In this document: piece by piece, positions 48,786-63,017 of the stretch
How the letters are laid out: each line of letters begins with the position of its first letter
Numbering within the stretch: position 1 is the first letter of the stretch
Source of the DNA: Latrodectus hesperus
Lineage: Eukaryota > Arthropoda > Arachnida > Araneae > Theridiidae
Reading direction: 5' to 3'
DNA length: 64,000 nt
NCBI GenBank assembly: GCA_037975125.1
Contig: CM075855.1
Coordinates: 83,089,278 to 83,153,277 of the forward strand
Notes under the pieces: generated by a model
Told to the model about the DNA's origin: nothing
Seen by the model: the letters and a program-made list of their open reading frames with translations, nothing else
Databases searched by the model: none
Program-made: the position numbers and the translations under genes

Positions 48786-51700
48786 TATGTAAACACATTA
48801 AAATAGAAATATTTTCGAACAATTTGACTCATGGATGATATCCAATTACATCGATTACAATAATTTTTAATAAATCAAAGACCACCTGATGCTATGTGGT
48901 CTAATGAAAACATGCGATTTAAATAAGTCGACAAAAAATTTACAAATAAATTAAAATGCCTTATATATTTTCGGTTAACAATTAAATTTTAATACTAATT
49001 TTTTTAAATGGATATTGTGTTTGGATCAGATTACTATCATTGTTTTAAACAATTACATACACTAGAATGTTTCACTCCAAACATAATTATAGCTTATTGG
49101 TACGAACAAAATCTCCAGTTTTAAATGTCGTAAAGTTCAATCCTAAATACAACTTTACGAAACGGGCGAAGAATCTTACATTTTAGCTTCCCACAGGCAA
49201 GTTAGGATATGTGCTTCAGTTTTGTGGGTTTCTTCCCTTTGTTATACGAGAATACCGGCAACTACATAAAAATTAATAGAGAATATGTGCCAAAATAAGT
49301 TCTAATAGTTTTCAGCAGTTGTTTACTACACGATGTTACTAACATCTAAATACGCTATTATAACTAATATTCAGTTCAACTTTAACATAATTTAACTTAA
49401 CAATAAAAATTTAAAAAGTTAGCACTGATTTTAAGTTTGATTTGGTTAAAAGGTTGATGAACCCTCTCAGTAGATTCCTCCTACCCACATAAGCTAAAAT
49501 CCAAGAATTTGAACTCTATTAAACTTAGCATGAAAATTCAAAGATTTATTCATATTGCCCATAAGACACCAATTCTTTTCAGAAAACTGAGAGAAATGCA
49601 AAAGAACAAAATCAAGTGTATAAATTTGTTCGTCAAAAGGGCTTCCTAGGAAAAGTTCAGACACGAGCGAAGTTCTCTTCTCTTCTCCCGACGAACTGAG
49701 ATAAACAAATGCAGACAAAGCCTCGCCATGGTCAATTACATGAATCATCCCAAATACTTCCGATTGACCTGTTCACGGGGGCGAGACACTGCTCAGAAAT
49801 AGAACGGAGAAGAATTTAAACCGCGTGGCAAAAGATCCATTTCTTTACAATACGGAAGAGACATCACGGAATTTACGAATGTCGGGAAATAAATCGCACA
49901 TAAAAACGTGATTTAAGAATCAATAGCTGCATCATAAAATTCCTTTTTGGTTGAAAAAACTGTCATTCTTCGGAAATGCAAGACAATGGAAGACCACAAG
50001 TAAAATCGCATATATAACAAAAGTAAATAATAATTCGTAAAGCTCTTTTTATTTTTAAAGATATTTTAGGCCTAATATTTAACATTTCCGATTAAGAATA
50101 TAAAAAAATGAATTAAAAAAATTGTAATTTAAAATAAACATGCGCAGAATTCTATTTAGGAGAAATATCAATACATATTTAAATGGCTATAAAAATGATA
50201 ATTTTATTGTATTCTTACTAATCATTTAGGATATAAATTTAAACACTACAATAATATCTATAAAAAATGAATTAAAAATAAGTTTTCAATATTTTAAATT
50301 TAAAAAAAAAAGCGTTTTCCATCAACAGAATTTTTTAATAGGATTTTGACTGCTCAATAAATTCTTCTGAGAACATAAGAATAAAATGCCGCGAAAGCTA
50401 AGATTGACATTCGATGCAAATTCAAGTTGAAATTTTTTTAACAAACTTAATTCTTTGTCATTAAAAAGCTCTTGTAATTTTGAAGCCGTTCAAGTTTCAA
50501 AGGCAGTCATTCCTTATTAAAATCGAAGCTGTGTAAGACAAGGAATTTTGTATTTCATCAGCTCATTTGGTATTTCTATGCCCAGTTGGCAGCTAAACAA
50601 TCAGCGCTCTTTGCCTGCAGTTTTAACAGATAATGGGTTTGTTCTTTATCTTGGGCGCTGTTTGTAGTCGTTCGGAATCAACTTTGAACTACAGCTTTCC
50701 ATCAAATTTGCTCATGTTGCAAATAGTGACCGAAGATCAACAAAAACTTGCATTTTATTTTTTTTTATTTCGTAAATCAACTTCATTTTAATGCAAAAGA
50801 AAGTAAATATCATCCGATATGTAAGGCATTTAAATAAATTTTCTGCCTTTTGCTGGATTAAAAAAAGTACTTCAATATTCTCAAATATTTTCATGGATAT
50901 AAAACTGGTTAGAAATTACGAAGTTTAAAGTAGTTTTTGTGGCGCAAAAAATAATTCTTACATATTTTTAAAACAAGGAAAAACTTTTCCGAATAATATA
51001 AGCAATTGATTATATAAATTATCCTATCTTTTGGAATGGAAAATTTAAGAATCGTAGAAAATAATGAATCATGAATTCATTAGAAAGCAGAAAATTAACA
51101 TAACAGCAAAACACAATACATTTTTTCCCTGATTAAGACAAACATTTTACAATATTTCTACGCGAATCAATATTAATTTTTTACCAAGAGAACTAAATCT
51201 GTAATATTACTGAGATTTTAAAACATTTTAAATAAAAAAAATCTATCAATTTTGATAAACATTTAATTCAAATTTAATTAAAAATATTTTCATGTGCAAC
51301 AATCTTCTTTACTTTAGGGTTAATAATAATTTTAGTGATAGAATTTCTTGCAAGAATTCGAAAATTAAAAGAAATGATTGCATTACAAAAATCATTTATC
51401 AGAAAAACAATATATGTGTAATGAAAAATTAAAAATACTATTAAAAATTGCTTGAAATTCTTTCAAGCACATGCATCTATATTCATATACAAATTATACA
51501 AACGAATCAGTAAAAAAAATTGAAAAAAATTTTTTAAAAATAATTCAAAATGCTAAGAAGCTTTTAATAAAAATATATAAAAATCTTTCCAAGTAACGTA
51601 AAATATTAAATTTTAATAGAAAACTTGTGAATGTGCTATCTATATACATTAAGTAAATTAAAATTGGTAAAAAGAAACCGAAGATTCGAAAGTCACCTGT

Positions 51701-53816
51701 TTCAAAAACGTTGTGTCCCATTTTTTATAACATTTTAAAAATACAATACTACTCAATAAGCTTTACTCATTCAGGTTATTTAACCTCAATGAATCAACAT
51801 CGCTATGTGAAAAATTTCTGATAAATATAAAACTGGTTAGAGAGATCAGGGCGAAATCGAATGACGGCTGGGAAAAAAAGTGCAGTAGGAGGAAGTGGTT
51901 TAATACGCCTAAAACCGTGCCAATGATGTCAGGGATTGCAATGATTTGGTACATTACGCGTCTGGCTGGCATGATGGCATGAGGAGAAAACGAATGCTCT
52001 TTCATTCTTTTTCATTCTTAACTTCGAAAGATTTTTTTTAATACTCATGTGCACAATTCGCCCATTAAATGGATTGGATTGAGTGGTTCAGTTTCCATTG
52101 GATATGCCCATGAAGAAATATTAAATAATAGTCAAGAATTGATTATAAGGAAGATATGAAGCTATTAATCATGCATTTTCTATGAAGGATTGGCTGCCAG
52201 AGAAAGACATTTGTTTTTGTCAACAAATCAGATAATGAAAAATATCGACACCTTCTCAAGGCTGCTGATTGATGCTGCAAAAGGAAGAAGATTGGTTTGG
52301 AAAACAAGTGTCAGGTTAATGAACTCGATTAGACCGGTAACAATAATTATTATTAAAGGCAATAATAAATCACGCGGTCAGTATTTTTTTTTCTAGGAAA
52401 AAATTGAAGATTTATTTTCCGAACCATTTTTATCAAAAACAATTTTAAAAATTTCGAGTTTAAAAAAGGTAATTTATTTAAAATAAAATTACACTTTATA
52501 GTGTAGTTAACGGATTTGAAAAGTGAAGATTTAATACATGCTTCACTTGCGAAATGGATTAAGTACACTTTCCGTGAATTTCACTAAATTTTAATATTAA
52601 TTCTGTATACAATACATAACAATATGCAACTTGCACAAATTTCTATTATAACAAGTATTAAAACCATAAAAATAATATAAATAACGCTAAATAAACAGTT
52701 TTAACATTTTTATTAACTTGTTTTATGGAGTAAACCGATTTGGCAAATGAAATTTTTAAATATCTGCAGTCAAAATATTCATGCAAGATAAAAAGAATAG
52801 TTAAATATTTGACAAGACTAAATAAGCTGTAGCGACATAACTGCAAGAACAAATTATTCAGGTACATAACTCGGAATACATGTGTATAATTTATTATTAG
52901 TATACATCATAGCTAGATTAAAAAAAAGCATGTTAAAATAATTGCAATCAAAGCAGTAATACACTGCTTTGGTAATTCATGTTTAATAAATAAAAAGTTT
53001 AGCGCTTAATCATAAATACTATTCGCAAAAATGTTATAAATCAAACAAAAAATATTGGAAAATTCCATACATAAGTTAATGATTGAAGAATTAAAATAAA
53101 GGCAAGAGAGAAACCAAGTATTTCGAGAAAACTTTATAAAGGTTTTCATAAAAATGTGTCATGAATAAGTTAACTTTTCCATGGTCTTTATAAAGAATCT
53201 AAGGTCAACGAAATGATGGATCTGAAGTTTCGCATCAAATATATTCAATTCAAACTTAAAGGTTTATTTAATAAAAGACAAGCACACAAGTTACTAAAAA
53301 GAATGCTTTTAAGCATAAAAGAATTTATGGTAACTGACTTCTGTTTTCTTGTTGTCGTGAGACAAGTGCAAAGAGGGGAAAAAAAAAAAAAAGACAAGTT
53401 ATATGGGACCAAAGGCATGGAGCACTGCCCTGGCTACATCTTCAACTTTTTCCATAAAGGGATTTGCCATTGCTTTGTTTTAAAATACACGATTAACAAA
53501 TAGAGGAAGAAAAGATTTAGCAGAATTTAAAACTGTATAATATAAATCAATAATCCAAATTAATGGATAAATATACTTTACACAACTGTTTATAGTATAG
53601 AAACCGGATATTTGAATAAATTTTGAAATATCTAATTCTGAGAAACATGATCTTTTTTGGACACTCACACAGCTTGAGAGGTACATTTTTTATCCCTATA
53701 TATATATTAATACCTACCAGTCAGTTAACGGATTTTACATTTTTGGAGACATTCGAATATAAGTACTGAAAAAAAAGCATGCCAAAGACCCGCCTGAGTA
53801 GCCAATAAGCGACTCA
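48786..53816. other. CpG-normal region with unassigned open frames
   Basis: No gene recognised. Two minus-strand frames have less AT-biased composition than their surroundings: 49494-49748 (84 codons; contains SSSGEEKRTSLVSELFLGSP) and 51763-52005 (80 codons; hydrophobic IPDIIGTVLGVLNHFLLLHF). Neither has a clear splice context or known motif. Frames at 52190-52396, 53213-53503 and 53480-53686 look like chance. Confidence 0.5.
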
Positions 53817-53855
53817 CAATGCTAGACTGTGTGTGTGGTATTGGTATTTGAAATA

Positions 53856-53905
53856 CTTAAGAAATGACCAGACCAACCTATATACTGGTTTGGTCATTTC
53901 TTAAG
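53856..53905. repeat. 20-bp inverted repeat, one mismatch, 10-nt loop
   Basis: CTTAAGAAATGACCAGACCA (53856-53875) pairs with TGGTTTGGTCATTTCTTAAG (53886-53905). Confidence 0.95.
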
Positions 53906-54010
53906 GATTGCGAATCACTACACACAATTAATTACGCATGAGGTGAAATTCGAAACCTCAAACCATAGCATTGGTCATTCAATTGTCGGTTTCTCGTTAA
54001 TCTCGGTTTC
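53906..54010 (-). mobile_element. Possible tRNA-SINE relative
   Basis: GATTGCGAATCACTACACAC and GAGGTGAAATTCGAAACCTC parallel the AATCCGAACCACTACAAAC and AAGGTGGGATTCGAACCCAC blocks of the 2185 SINE, including a recognisable B box on the minus strand. The left half of the family is replaced by the hairpin at 53856-53905. Weak assignment. Confidence 0.35.
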
Positions 54011-54589
54011 ATGTTTTACTACACCCAAATGTAACAACATAGTAAATAATTAAATAATGTCACAGTCACAAATTGTTTTAATTAAGCGAATGAAATGCAG
54101 CATTGCTAAATTTGATAACATCCCCGTTGAGGTGGAAGATCTTCACTGAAATACTCGATTCTTCTATTTCCTAATTAGTTTTAAGAAATATAATTTTAGG
54201 AACAAACTACAAGCAAAATCTAACAATCATCATCTGAAATTAAATGCTAAATACGATCTCAATGCACTATTTTTTAATTTATATATAATTTTTTAAATTC
54301 CCTTAATTAAATTCAAGTAATATTTTTTTATTTCTCTTAATTATTGTTAAATTATATTTATTATCTACTCCAAAATTTTACCTCATTTTTCTTACTTATG
54401 AGCTTCGAAATGCTCTGAAATCCTGACAAGGATTATTTGGATTGAAAAAAGTTCCCATCGAACATTGGAATAAACAGTTTAGAACAATAAAAAAAAATCC
54501 TTGATAAAGGATGATTGCTGAACAGATGCATCTGTTCTGAGAAGCTTACTGTTATCATCCTCATCTGAGGATAAATTGATTTGATAGCG

Positions 54590-54860
54590 ATTCGTACGCC
54601 AGCACCGTACAAAAGCAAAGGAACACCCGAGAGGGAAGACACTGACGCAACGGCAGACGAGACGACGCGCCGTGAGAAAAAAAAGGGAAAGCGTCTCTGA
54701 AACCGATTTTTTTCCGCCTCAGGTGAAAATGCCAACGACTGCGAAAGATCGGAAATCATATTCCCAAATAAATGAGAATGTGAAAACCTGAAGCGAAAGG
54801 ATGAGGTGGTGAAAAGGGGAGGGTGTGTGCGCCGCAAAACTCGTTTACGTCAGGCGAAGT
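54590..54860 (-). promoter_or_regulatory. CpG-rich island, candidate promoter or first exon
   Basis: This is the most GC- and CpG-rich stretch in the window, about 24 CpG in roughly 280 bases against well under 1 per 100 in the gene body. It contains a CRE/ATF-like TTACGTCA (54845-54852) and a CAGGTG E-box near 54720. On the minus strand a good donor, GTAAGC, ends a possible exon at 54550. The overlapping 134-codon minus-strand frame (54433-54837) is Ser/Arg/Phe-rich and looks like a CpG-island artefact. Assigning it to Smurf is inference from position and strand only. Confidence 0.35.
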
Positions 54861-54899
54861 TATGAAAATGTTTGGTAGACAATACTTACGGTTAAAAGC

Positions 54900-55742
54900 A
54901 TTTCTGTCCGGAAGTCTAACTATTTAAGGAAAACGATAGTATTTCACATTCTGACTGCCTTCAAAAAGTAAAGATGGCATTAAACGGGCCGCTCAGGCGA
55001 AAACATTTGGAGCCAGAGGCAAAAGATCATTTTTTTTTTATTTTAAGTCTCCCACAAAATCTGAGATGTGGGATTTATTGTTCAGTTACCTCTTTCTGAG
55101 AGCCCGACATCCTTCCAAATGACGTAAAAATGTAAATTTTTTTAAATAGAAAATTATAATAAATTTTAAATTTTGAGAACATTTTCAATTCAATTCAATG
55201 ATTCAACGCAAAATTTTTTATGCATTACAATTATTATTAACTCTAACGTTTAGGATTAATAACAGCAACGTGATGACTGAACTTTTCATGCACGATAGGA
55301 CATTTTTTTCATCTTACTAAAGGAATGAAATTATTCAGATTTACGCTAGTTATTTCACCGGTCATTATACAATATTTAATTAATATCGGCTGAATGTGAA
55401 ATCAAAATGTTCTCGAATATAATTTACAAATAAATTCTTGAAATTTAAATTGTTTTCATGGTAATATAATTAAGTAAAAAAATTGCGCCAAGGAAGGATA
55501 ATAACAGGGAACAAACCAAAAAATATGAAAAAAAATTTTCATGCAACGACTATAATTAAAAAATATATTTTGAACAGTTACAAAAGTCAAATTAACAGTT
55601 TCTTTCATTAGACAGAATCAATTATACTTTTCCAATAATATACGAAATAATCTCCCCTGTAAAATTTGGTGTAAAATTTATTCATGTTTCATTGACTAGT
55701 GTGCGGGACACTCATAGCACAAAAACAAAGTAAAAACAAAAA
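54900..55742. other. Noncoding region
   Basis: AT-rich with ordinary CpG. Nothing recognised. Confidence 0.6.
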
Positions 55743-55743
55743 C

Positions 55744-55890
55744 TACATGAACATTGGAATACAGAAAAGAATACATGGAAACATAGAACAAAAACCACAT
55801 GAACATTGTAATACAGAAAAGAATACATGGAAAAATAGAACAGAAACCACATGAACATTGGAATACAGAAAAGAATACATGAAAATAGTC
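55744..55890. repeat. 52-bp tandem repeat, about 2.8 copies
   Basis: ACATGAACATTGGAATACAG starts at 55745, 55797 and 55849 with few mismatches, an exact 52-bp period. The minus-strand frame reading SVLQCSCGF/ILFCIPMFM is this repeat. It follows directly on the retrotransposon fragment at 55894. Confidence 0.95.
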
Positions 55891-55893
55891 AAC

Positions 55894-56150
55894 ACATCAA
55901 ATAGACTGGAAAGATCCTGAATTTTCTCTCTTGCTTGCCAATACCGTTCAAATAAATGTCCAGACACTTCAGGGCGCTCATTGAAATGAAGTGCATCAGT
56001 AATAGTGTCACTCTTGCACGGTACACAGTGAGACCAGGTCATAATTTTAAGTTGGAATAAATGACTAGCAAGGCAATCAATCCCTGTCTCTAGAAGAAAA
56101 GCTGCAACACCAAATCGACGAGGGGGTAGATGGGATGTTTAAGAGGGATT
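55894..56150 (-). pseudogene. Non-LTR retrotransposon RNase H/C-terminal fragment
   Basis: The minus strand reads PPRRFGVAAFLLETGIDCLA, SHLFQLKIMTWSHCVPCKSD, then HFNERPEVSGHLFERYWQAR. This corresponds to the region after RNase H in many arthropod non-LTR polymerases: AxxRLxTGHDCLAxHL, a CxxC pair, then a trailing RYWxAR. The usual GHD is GID here. The frame is open for about 80 codons and then runs into the 52-bp tandem repeat, so its end is lost. It is a remnant, not a host gene. Confidence 0.65.
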
Positions 56151-56772
56151 TCCACCAATTTGATTTGCTTACCAAGATCGGGAGTCACAATACATACAAT
56201 AACAAGCATATGAGAAAGGATCCCGTGGAATTTAATAAAAAAATTGTGTTACACACAAATTTATAAATTATAAAATTTCCAGATATTTCAAAGACAATAA
56301 AAAAAATGCATACAAAAATTCTTTAATTTTGAAACATTTGATTGTAGAAAATAAATTCCAGAAATTTATTGCTATGAATAAATGATATAGAAAATAAAAA
56401 ATCAGTGTAAATGTTTTAAAAACAAAGTAAAACGATTCGCTTTTGTTCAGTTATAAATGCTAAAAAAAGCTTTTTACCTTCATTTACTTTTTTTCATAAA
56501 ACGCACATTAATACACAATAGGACTTAAGACAGAAGGCATTTGCCTTAATCTGAATATTAAGTATACAGTAAACTCATCACAACAAATAATCAAGAATGT
56601 AGAGTAAACATAATTATAGGCACCATGAAATTAACCAATTTCTTAAAATCAAGAAATAAATGATTCAAATATTAACACCCTAAGCCTTTTCCTAAAATTT
56701 CTGCAGAGAATAAATGTGTGCCCATATCTTGATAAAAATTTCACACTGATGTCCACATTGATTTCGTGTCGG
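56151..56772. other. Noncoding region
   Basis: The first part may still be retrotransposon sequence (NIPSTP before PRRFG, out of frame). The remainder is AT-rich without features. Confidence 0.5.
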
Positions 56773-56842
56773 CAATGCCTGACTTAGCCTGATTGGGGCC
56801 CGGGAAAACTGACCCTTATGCCTCTGCCTTAGTCATACTCTG
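56773..56842 (-). mobile_element. hAT-type MITE, internally deleted copy
   Basis: 70 bp whose two ends match the two ends of the 57917 element in opposite orientation: CCTGACTTAGCCTGATTGGG and CCTCTGCCTTAGTCATACTC. It is flanked by CGTGTCGG and CGTATCAG, an 8-bp duplication with two G/A differences. Confidence 0.65.
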
Positions 56843-57908
56843 CGTATCAGAGTGATCAATAGAGTTCATGTGCACATCATGAAATTATTAAAATTAGAAA
56901 AATGTTTAACAATTTTTAAATTTTAAGAGTATTGGCAAAATATATTAATACGATAGAAGATTTTTCTAACTAGCAAAATTCTTTATATTAAAAACATTAC
57001 TCGTGCTTTTTCTTTCTAAATAGAAACAAGAGCGATATTTCAGCATTTCAGTTGTAACTAATGACTTGTAAGTACAAAACTCATTTATATTAGGGGCCAA
57101 AATTAGTATTTAGCAAAAAAAATGTAGGTCACGACTGCATCCCGTATTTCACACTTTTTAGAAATAGGAATATACCAAATAATGCAATGGAATCTCTTAA
57201 AGTGGTTTCCATACACACAACCGCGTATTCAGTCTCTTTGATTCACTGTCAGTTATTGTAATATAGACAGTTTATTAATCAAACTATTACTTTTTGGATG
57301 AGCATATTCAATCTAAATATTTACAGACAAAAATAAAAATTTCAGTGTAAATTAATTTACTAGATATTTTTGTTTTAACAAAATTCTGCTCGTATCTGAG
57401 CACCACATCAGAAAGTCGTATAAATATTAATTCCCTAAATTATATTTGTTTTGATACTATTTTTTTATATCTCGATTGAAAACTTAAAAAATACTTAAAA
57501 TCAAAAAAGATTGACAGTTTGAGTTAAGTGAAATCAACAAACCTAGTGATAAAGAAAAACATTTCCGATTATACAATCCTATTCTGTGCAAAACAAAATC
57601 AGACTTCTTCAAATAGCAAAACTTCTTCAAAAGCCACTAAATTTTAATTTCATGTCCAGTTAACTGTTAACAAATTGGTTACAAAATTTAAAGAAAATAG
57701 AGTTCTTTTTACAAAACTTTCTTTACAAATTATTAAACAGGCAAATATTCTTTAAAAAGGGCAGGTACAGCTTAAAATATCTGTAAAGTACTTTATATCA
57801 GTTAGTTAGGCATGTGATTAAGAAAAAAAATTCCATAGCGCAAGTGACATTTTTCTTAATCGTGACATTCTAAATGGTTTTCGAAGTACACTGTTCTCTA
57901 ATGAAGTT
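56843..57908. other. Noncoding region
   Basis: AT-rich sequence between the two MITE copies, nothing recognised. Confidence 0.6.
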
Positions 57909-57916
57909 TAACTAAC

Positions 57917-58124
57917 CAGAGCCAGACTAAGACAGGGACATACGGGGCAGTTGCTATGGGCCCCCTCATCAGAGAAGCCCCAAAATCGAATAGAATGTTT
58001 ATTTTATGCTATTACTCGAATAGAATCTTTTTCCAATTTAAATTGAAATTTTTTTGTTGTGAACCAGAGTGGGCCTCCAAAAACGATTTTGCTACTGGCC
58101 CCAATTAGGCTAAATCGGGCGCTG
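57917..58124 (+). mobile_element. hAT-type MITE, 208 bp
   Basis: It begins CAGAGCCAGACTAAGAC and its reverse complement begins CAGCGCCCGATTTAGCC (12 of 17 identical), matching the CAGNG start of hAT inverted repeats. An exact 8-bp duplication TAACTAAC flanks it (57909-57916 and 58125-58132), the size made by hAT transposases. No coding capacity, so non-autonomous. Confidence 0.85.
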
Positions 58125-58183
58125 TAACTAACAGTGATTTTCTAAGAGCTAACTTAATCTCAAAATTTCACTGAATTCAGTTG

Positions 58184-58277
58184 ACACTCATTTTATGTAA
58201 GCAAATGTGGATATTACCATACATTTTTTAACACTCATTTTATGTAAACAAATGTGGATATTACCATACATTTTTTA
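58184..58277. repeat. 47-bp tandem duplication
   Basis: Two adjacent copies starting ACACTCATTTTATGTAA differ at one base (GTAAGC versus GTAAAC). Confidence 0.97.
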
Positions 58278-60372
<2,095 letters not shown>

Positions 60373-60558
60373 AGTAGCATGACGGCCCATATAGGACCAA
60401 CACCTACAGTGCTCAAATCTGTTTTCATGACGGAGAGCCCTGGTGTGCGAAGTATATGTCCCGGTTAGATGGTCAGCCTAATGCGAAAATTCCATTGTTT
60501 AGTTCCCAAACATGCTTAGTACTCAGTTTTATCGAGACCCACTGAAGGGATGATGAAG
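60373..60558. repeat. Unclassified interspersed repeat family R2, copy 3
   Basis: AGTAGCATGACGGCCCATAT through TTTTCATGACGGAGAGCCCT and TTTAGTTCCCAAACATGCTT to CCCACTGAAGGGATGATG. It retains more CpG than copy 1, in line with its location outside the CpG-depleted gene body. Confidence 0.75.
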
Positions 60559-62830
60559 AATTATATGTTTTTCCTAATTCACAGATAATTTTTTATTTAA
60601 ATCATAAGTTTACGCAAGATATTTAGATTTAATTTAAGATTTATTAAAAAATGGATTAATAAAGTATTAAATTCTTTTTTAACAAATATGTAGCAAAAGG
60701 TAGATGAAAATCATGCGGAACTTCCTTTTATCCAGCATATTTTAACTTTGATTTGCAATGTGCTTCACTCATTCAATTTTTGAAAAAATTCTATAAACCA
60801 TTGGTTTAATTACGTATTTTTCCATTAGTTCGACTCAAAATGGGACTAAAATTAAATATCAACGTTATGTCTTCGATAAAAAAACAGCCAGGCATTAGAA
60901 AAATAAATTTTTTTGATAAATTTACTCTCAGGAAGAAGTGGAATCATGAAAACAAAAGATACTTTCTTGAGCAATTATGAAACTAACTTAATATTAAACT
61001 TATAATGAATTACAGGCAAAACATATTATTGTAAAAAAGAACAAAACAATTTTGTATTTTGGATATTTGTCTTGAAGGAAAGGAAATTTTTTAAAAGTTG
61101 TTAGTTGGGGGAAATTATCAAAAATTTCGTAAGTTTTTATCTAAGTCTAGCAAACGAAAAGGGTCACAACTGACTTTTTTAATTCAGTGAACGTATTAAT
61201 AAAAAATAAATTAAAAAAAAACTCAGTAGTTCTCCCTACTTTTTTATTATAGATAAAAGACCAGTCAAAATGAATGATAAGGATAAGATATCATAAATAT
61301 TTACACGTCTATGCATTCACCAAGTCAACAGATTTTGTCACAACGAAATTTCAGTCGGTGTTTTATGCAATAGAATGAATTTCGTTAATGCCGACAAACA
61401 AAAGATAATATGCTGTTGCTACCAGTGACTTCGTTGTAATATTCAGATGTCTACCAAATGAGCGAAATATAGTGTACAAAACGGAAAACAGATTGCTTTT
61501 TAGTTACTGGCCATATTCTTTTCCAAATAAAATGCTTAATAGCTTATTTTAAGAGACGGACACTTGTATTCATCGTGAAGGGCGTACGTGAGAATTACTT
61601 TTTAAATACAATGAAATTAACAGCATATGAAATTATGTAACTTCCACTAGGCGACTGTCTGCGACAGAAGTAGGAAAATGACAACAATGGAAGATCACGT
61701 GAGGGGAAAAAAAACAATATGAAAAAAATACAACTGAATAAATACACATGCTGGAATAGTCAGCTTATATTTTTTTTCTTTCTAATCCTAAAACGATATG
61801 AAAATATTTAAATACCTAAAATAAAAAAAAGAAGATTAATATTGAAAATAAGAAAATATAAGGAGGTACATTTTGACAGTTAAATTGTAAATTGCATGAT
61901 GCACATGTATGATATTTTGACAACGCATGAATATAGTAGCAATTAGTAAAATATAAAAACAGTCAACGCATTTTTTTTTTTGGATAAAATTTTTAATATA
62001 TTGAAACTTATGAAACACCTTTTATATAATTTTACTTTTACTTAAATTTTAAAAAAATAACGACTTAATTCATCATACTAAGACTATATATAATCGATAA
62101 AATACACTTAAAAAGTGATTCATTAAACAAAAATCGTATAAAACAGTCCAACACAGTAAATTCTAGGCTTGTTCGGTACTAATATTTTTATCATAATTTA
62201 TATAAATATATTAGGTAAAAGCATTTTCTCATAAAGCACAGTTTAGTATTCTTTTTTAACCATTAAATTTATATATTTAAAACAATTTCACTCAAGCAAT
62301 AAAATGAGCAGCTAAAAAATTGCAGATTTTCTTTTATGTGCACATTTAAAATATTTTATTCAAAAATGCTGACATCTCAGCTATGAGAAAAATGCTTCTT
62401 AACTTGGAACATTTTTATTTCTAAAACTCGTTATTTTTTCAAAAATATGAATACTTTGGGATTTGTGCAACGTCATTAAAAATATTTTTATTTGACTGCA
62501 CAACTGCAGTTTTTGAAAAAAAAAACATTCCAATAAAATTCGTTACTCAGTAAAAGTTACTAAATTTTTCTATAAGCATTACACATTTTGTATCTTAGTC
62601 ATACTAAATGCTTCCTCGTAAATAATTAATTATGTTTGTGATTTACAATGAATTAACATTTTTCATATTTTTATTTCCAATTTTGAAGTGAATTTATACT
62701 AATTGTATGTTCTAAATTTGCATTTATTTGAAATAACTTTTGAGAGTATTTAACGTAGCTGTTTAATCTTGCATTTTTCAAGACAGAAGTCATTCAATGT
62801 ACTTATGACACGCGACAGAAGAGCTCAGGG
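60559..62830. other. Noncoding region
   Basis: AT-rich. Open frames such as 61836-62018 show no coding features. Nothing recognised. Confidence 0.6.
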
Positions 62831-63005
62831 TTTGGTAAGGGTTCGATTCTGTTGACACTCAACATTTTTAGCATATAAGAGCTAATTAGATAGAGACCTA
62901 TATTTTAAGAGATTTCAGAAACCACTACAAACATTCAAACCCAAAGTGGAATCGAACCCACGAATTGTTGAACCGAAACTAACCATTTGGCTGCCAGTTT
63001 AGCTG
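62831..63005 (-). mobile_element. tRNA-derived SINE copy with diverged target duplications
   Basis: Aligns with the 2185 SINE over its whole length in the same orientation: GAAACCACTACAAACATTCA, AAAGTGGAATCGAACCCACG, GAATTGTTGAACCG and ATTTGGCTGCCAGTTTAGCT. Flanked by AAGAGCTCAGGG (62819-62830) and AAAAGTTCAGGG (63006-63017), a 12-bp duplication with two transitions. The B box on the minus strand is GGTTCGATTCC. Confidence 0.8.
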
Positions 63006-63017
63006 AAAAGTTCAGGG

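Noticed and set aside
48590..48832. 80-codon minus-strand frame as a gene
   Set aside because: It is embedded in a copy of the interspersed repeat family also found at 7843 and 60373.
51700..51735. Minus-strand ATG followed by eight codons (MGHNVFET) and a phase-1 donor, as Smurf first exon
   Set aside because: Phase fits exon v1 but the peptide lacks the basic, hydrophobic strand expected before VLCAKNL, the context is AT-rich without a promoter, and such short matches are expected by chance.
53710..53760. Minus-strand sequence reading close to KIRLTG before a GTAGGT donor
   Set aside because: The frame needed contains a TAA stop (IR*LTG), and the ATG upstream is out of frame or quickly terminated.
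54433..54837. 134-codon minus-strand open frame taken as a protein gene
   Set aside because: It overlaps the CpG-rich block, has Arg/Ser/Phe-rich low-complexity composition with no domain, and crosses a good splice donor. It is better read as promoter or untranslated exon sequence.
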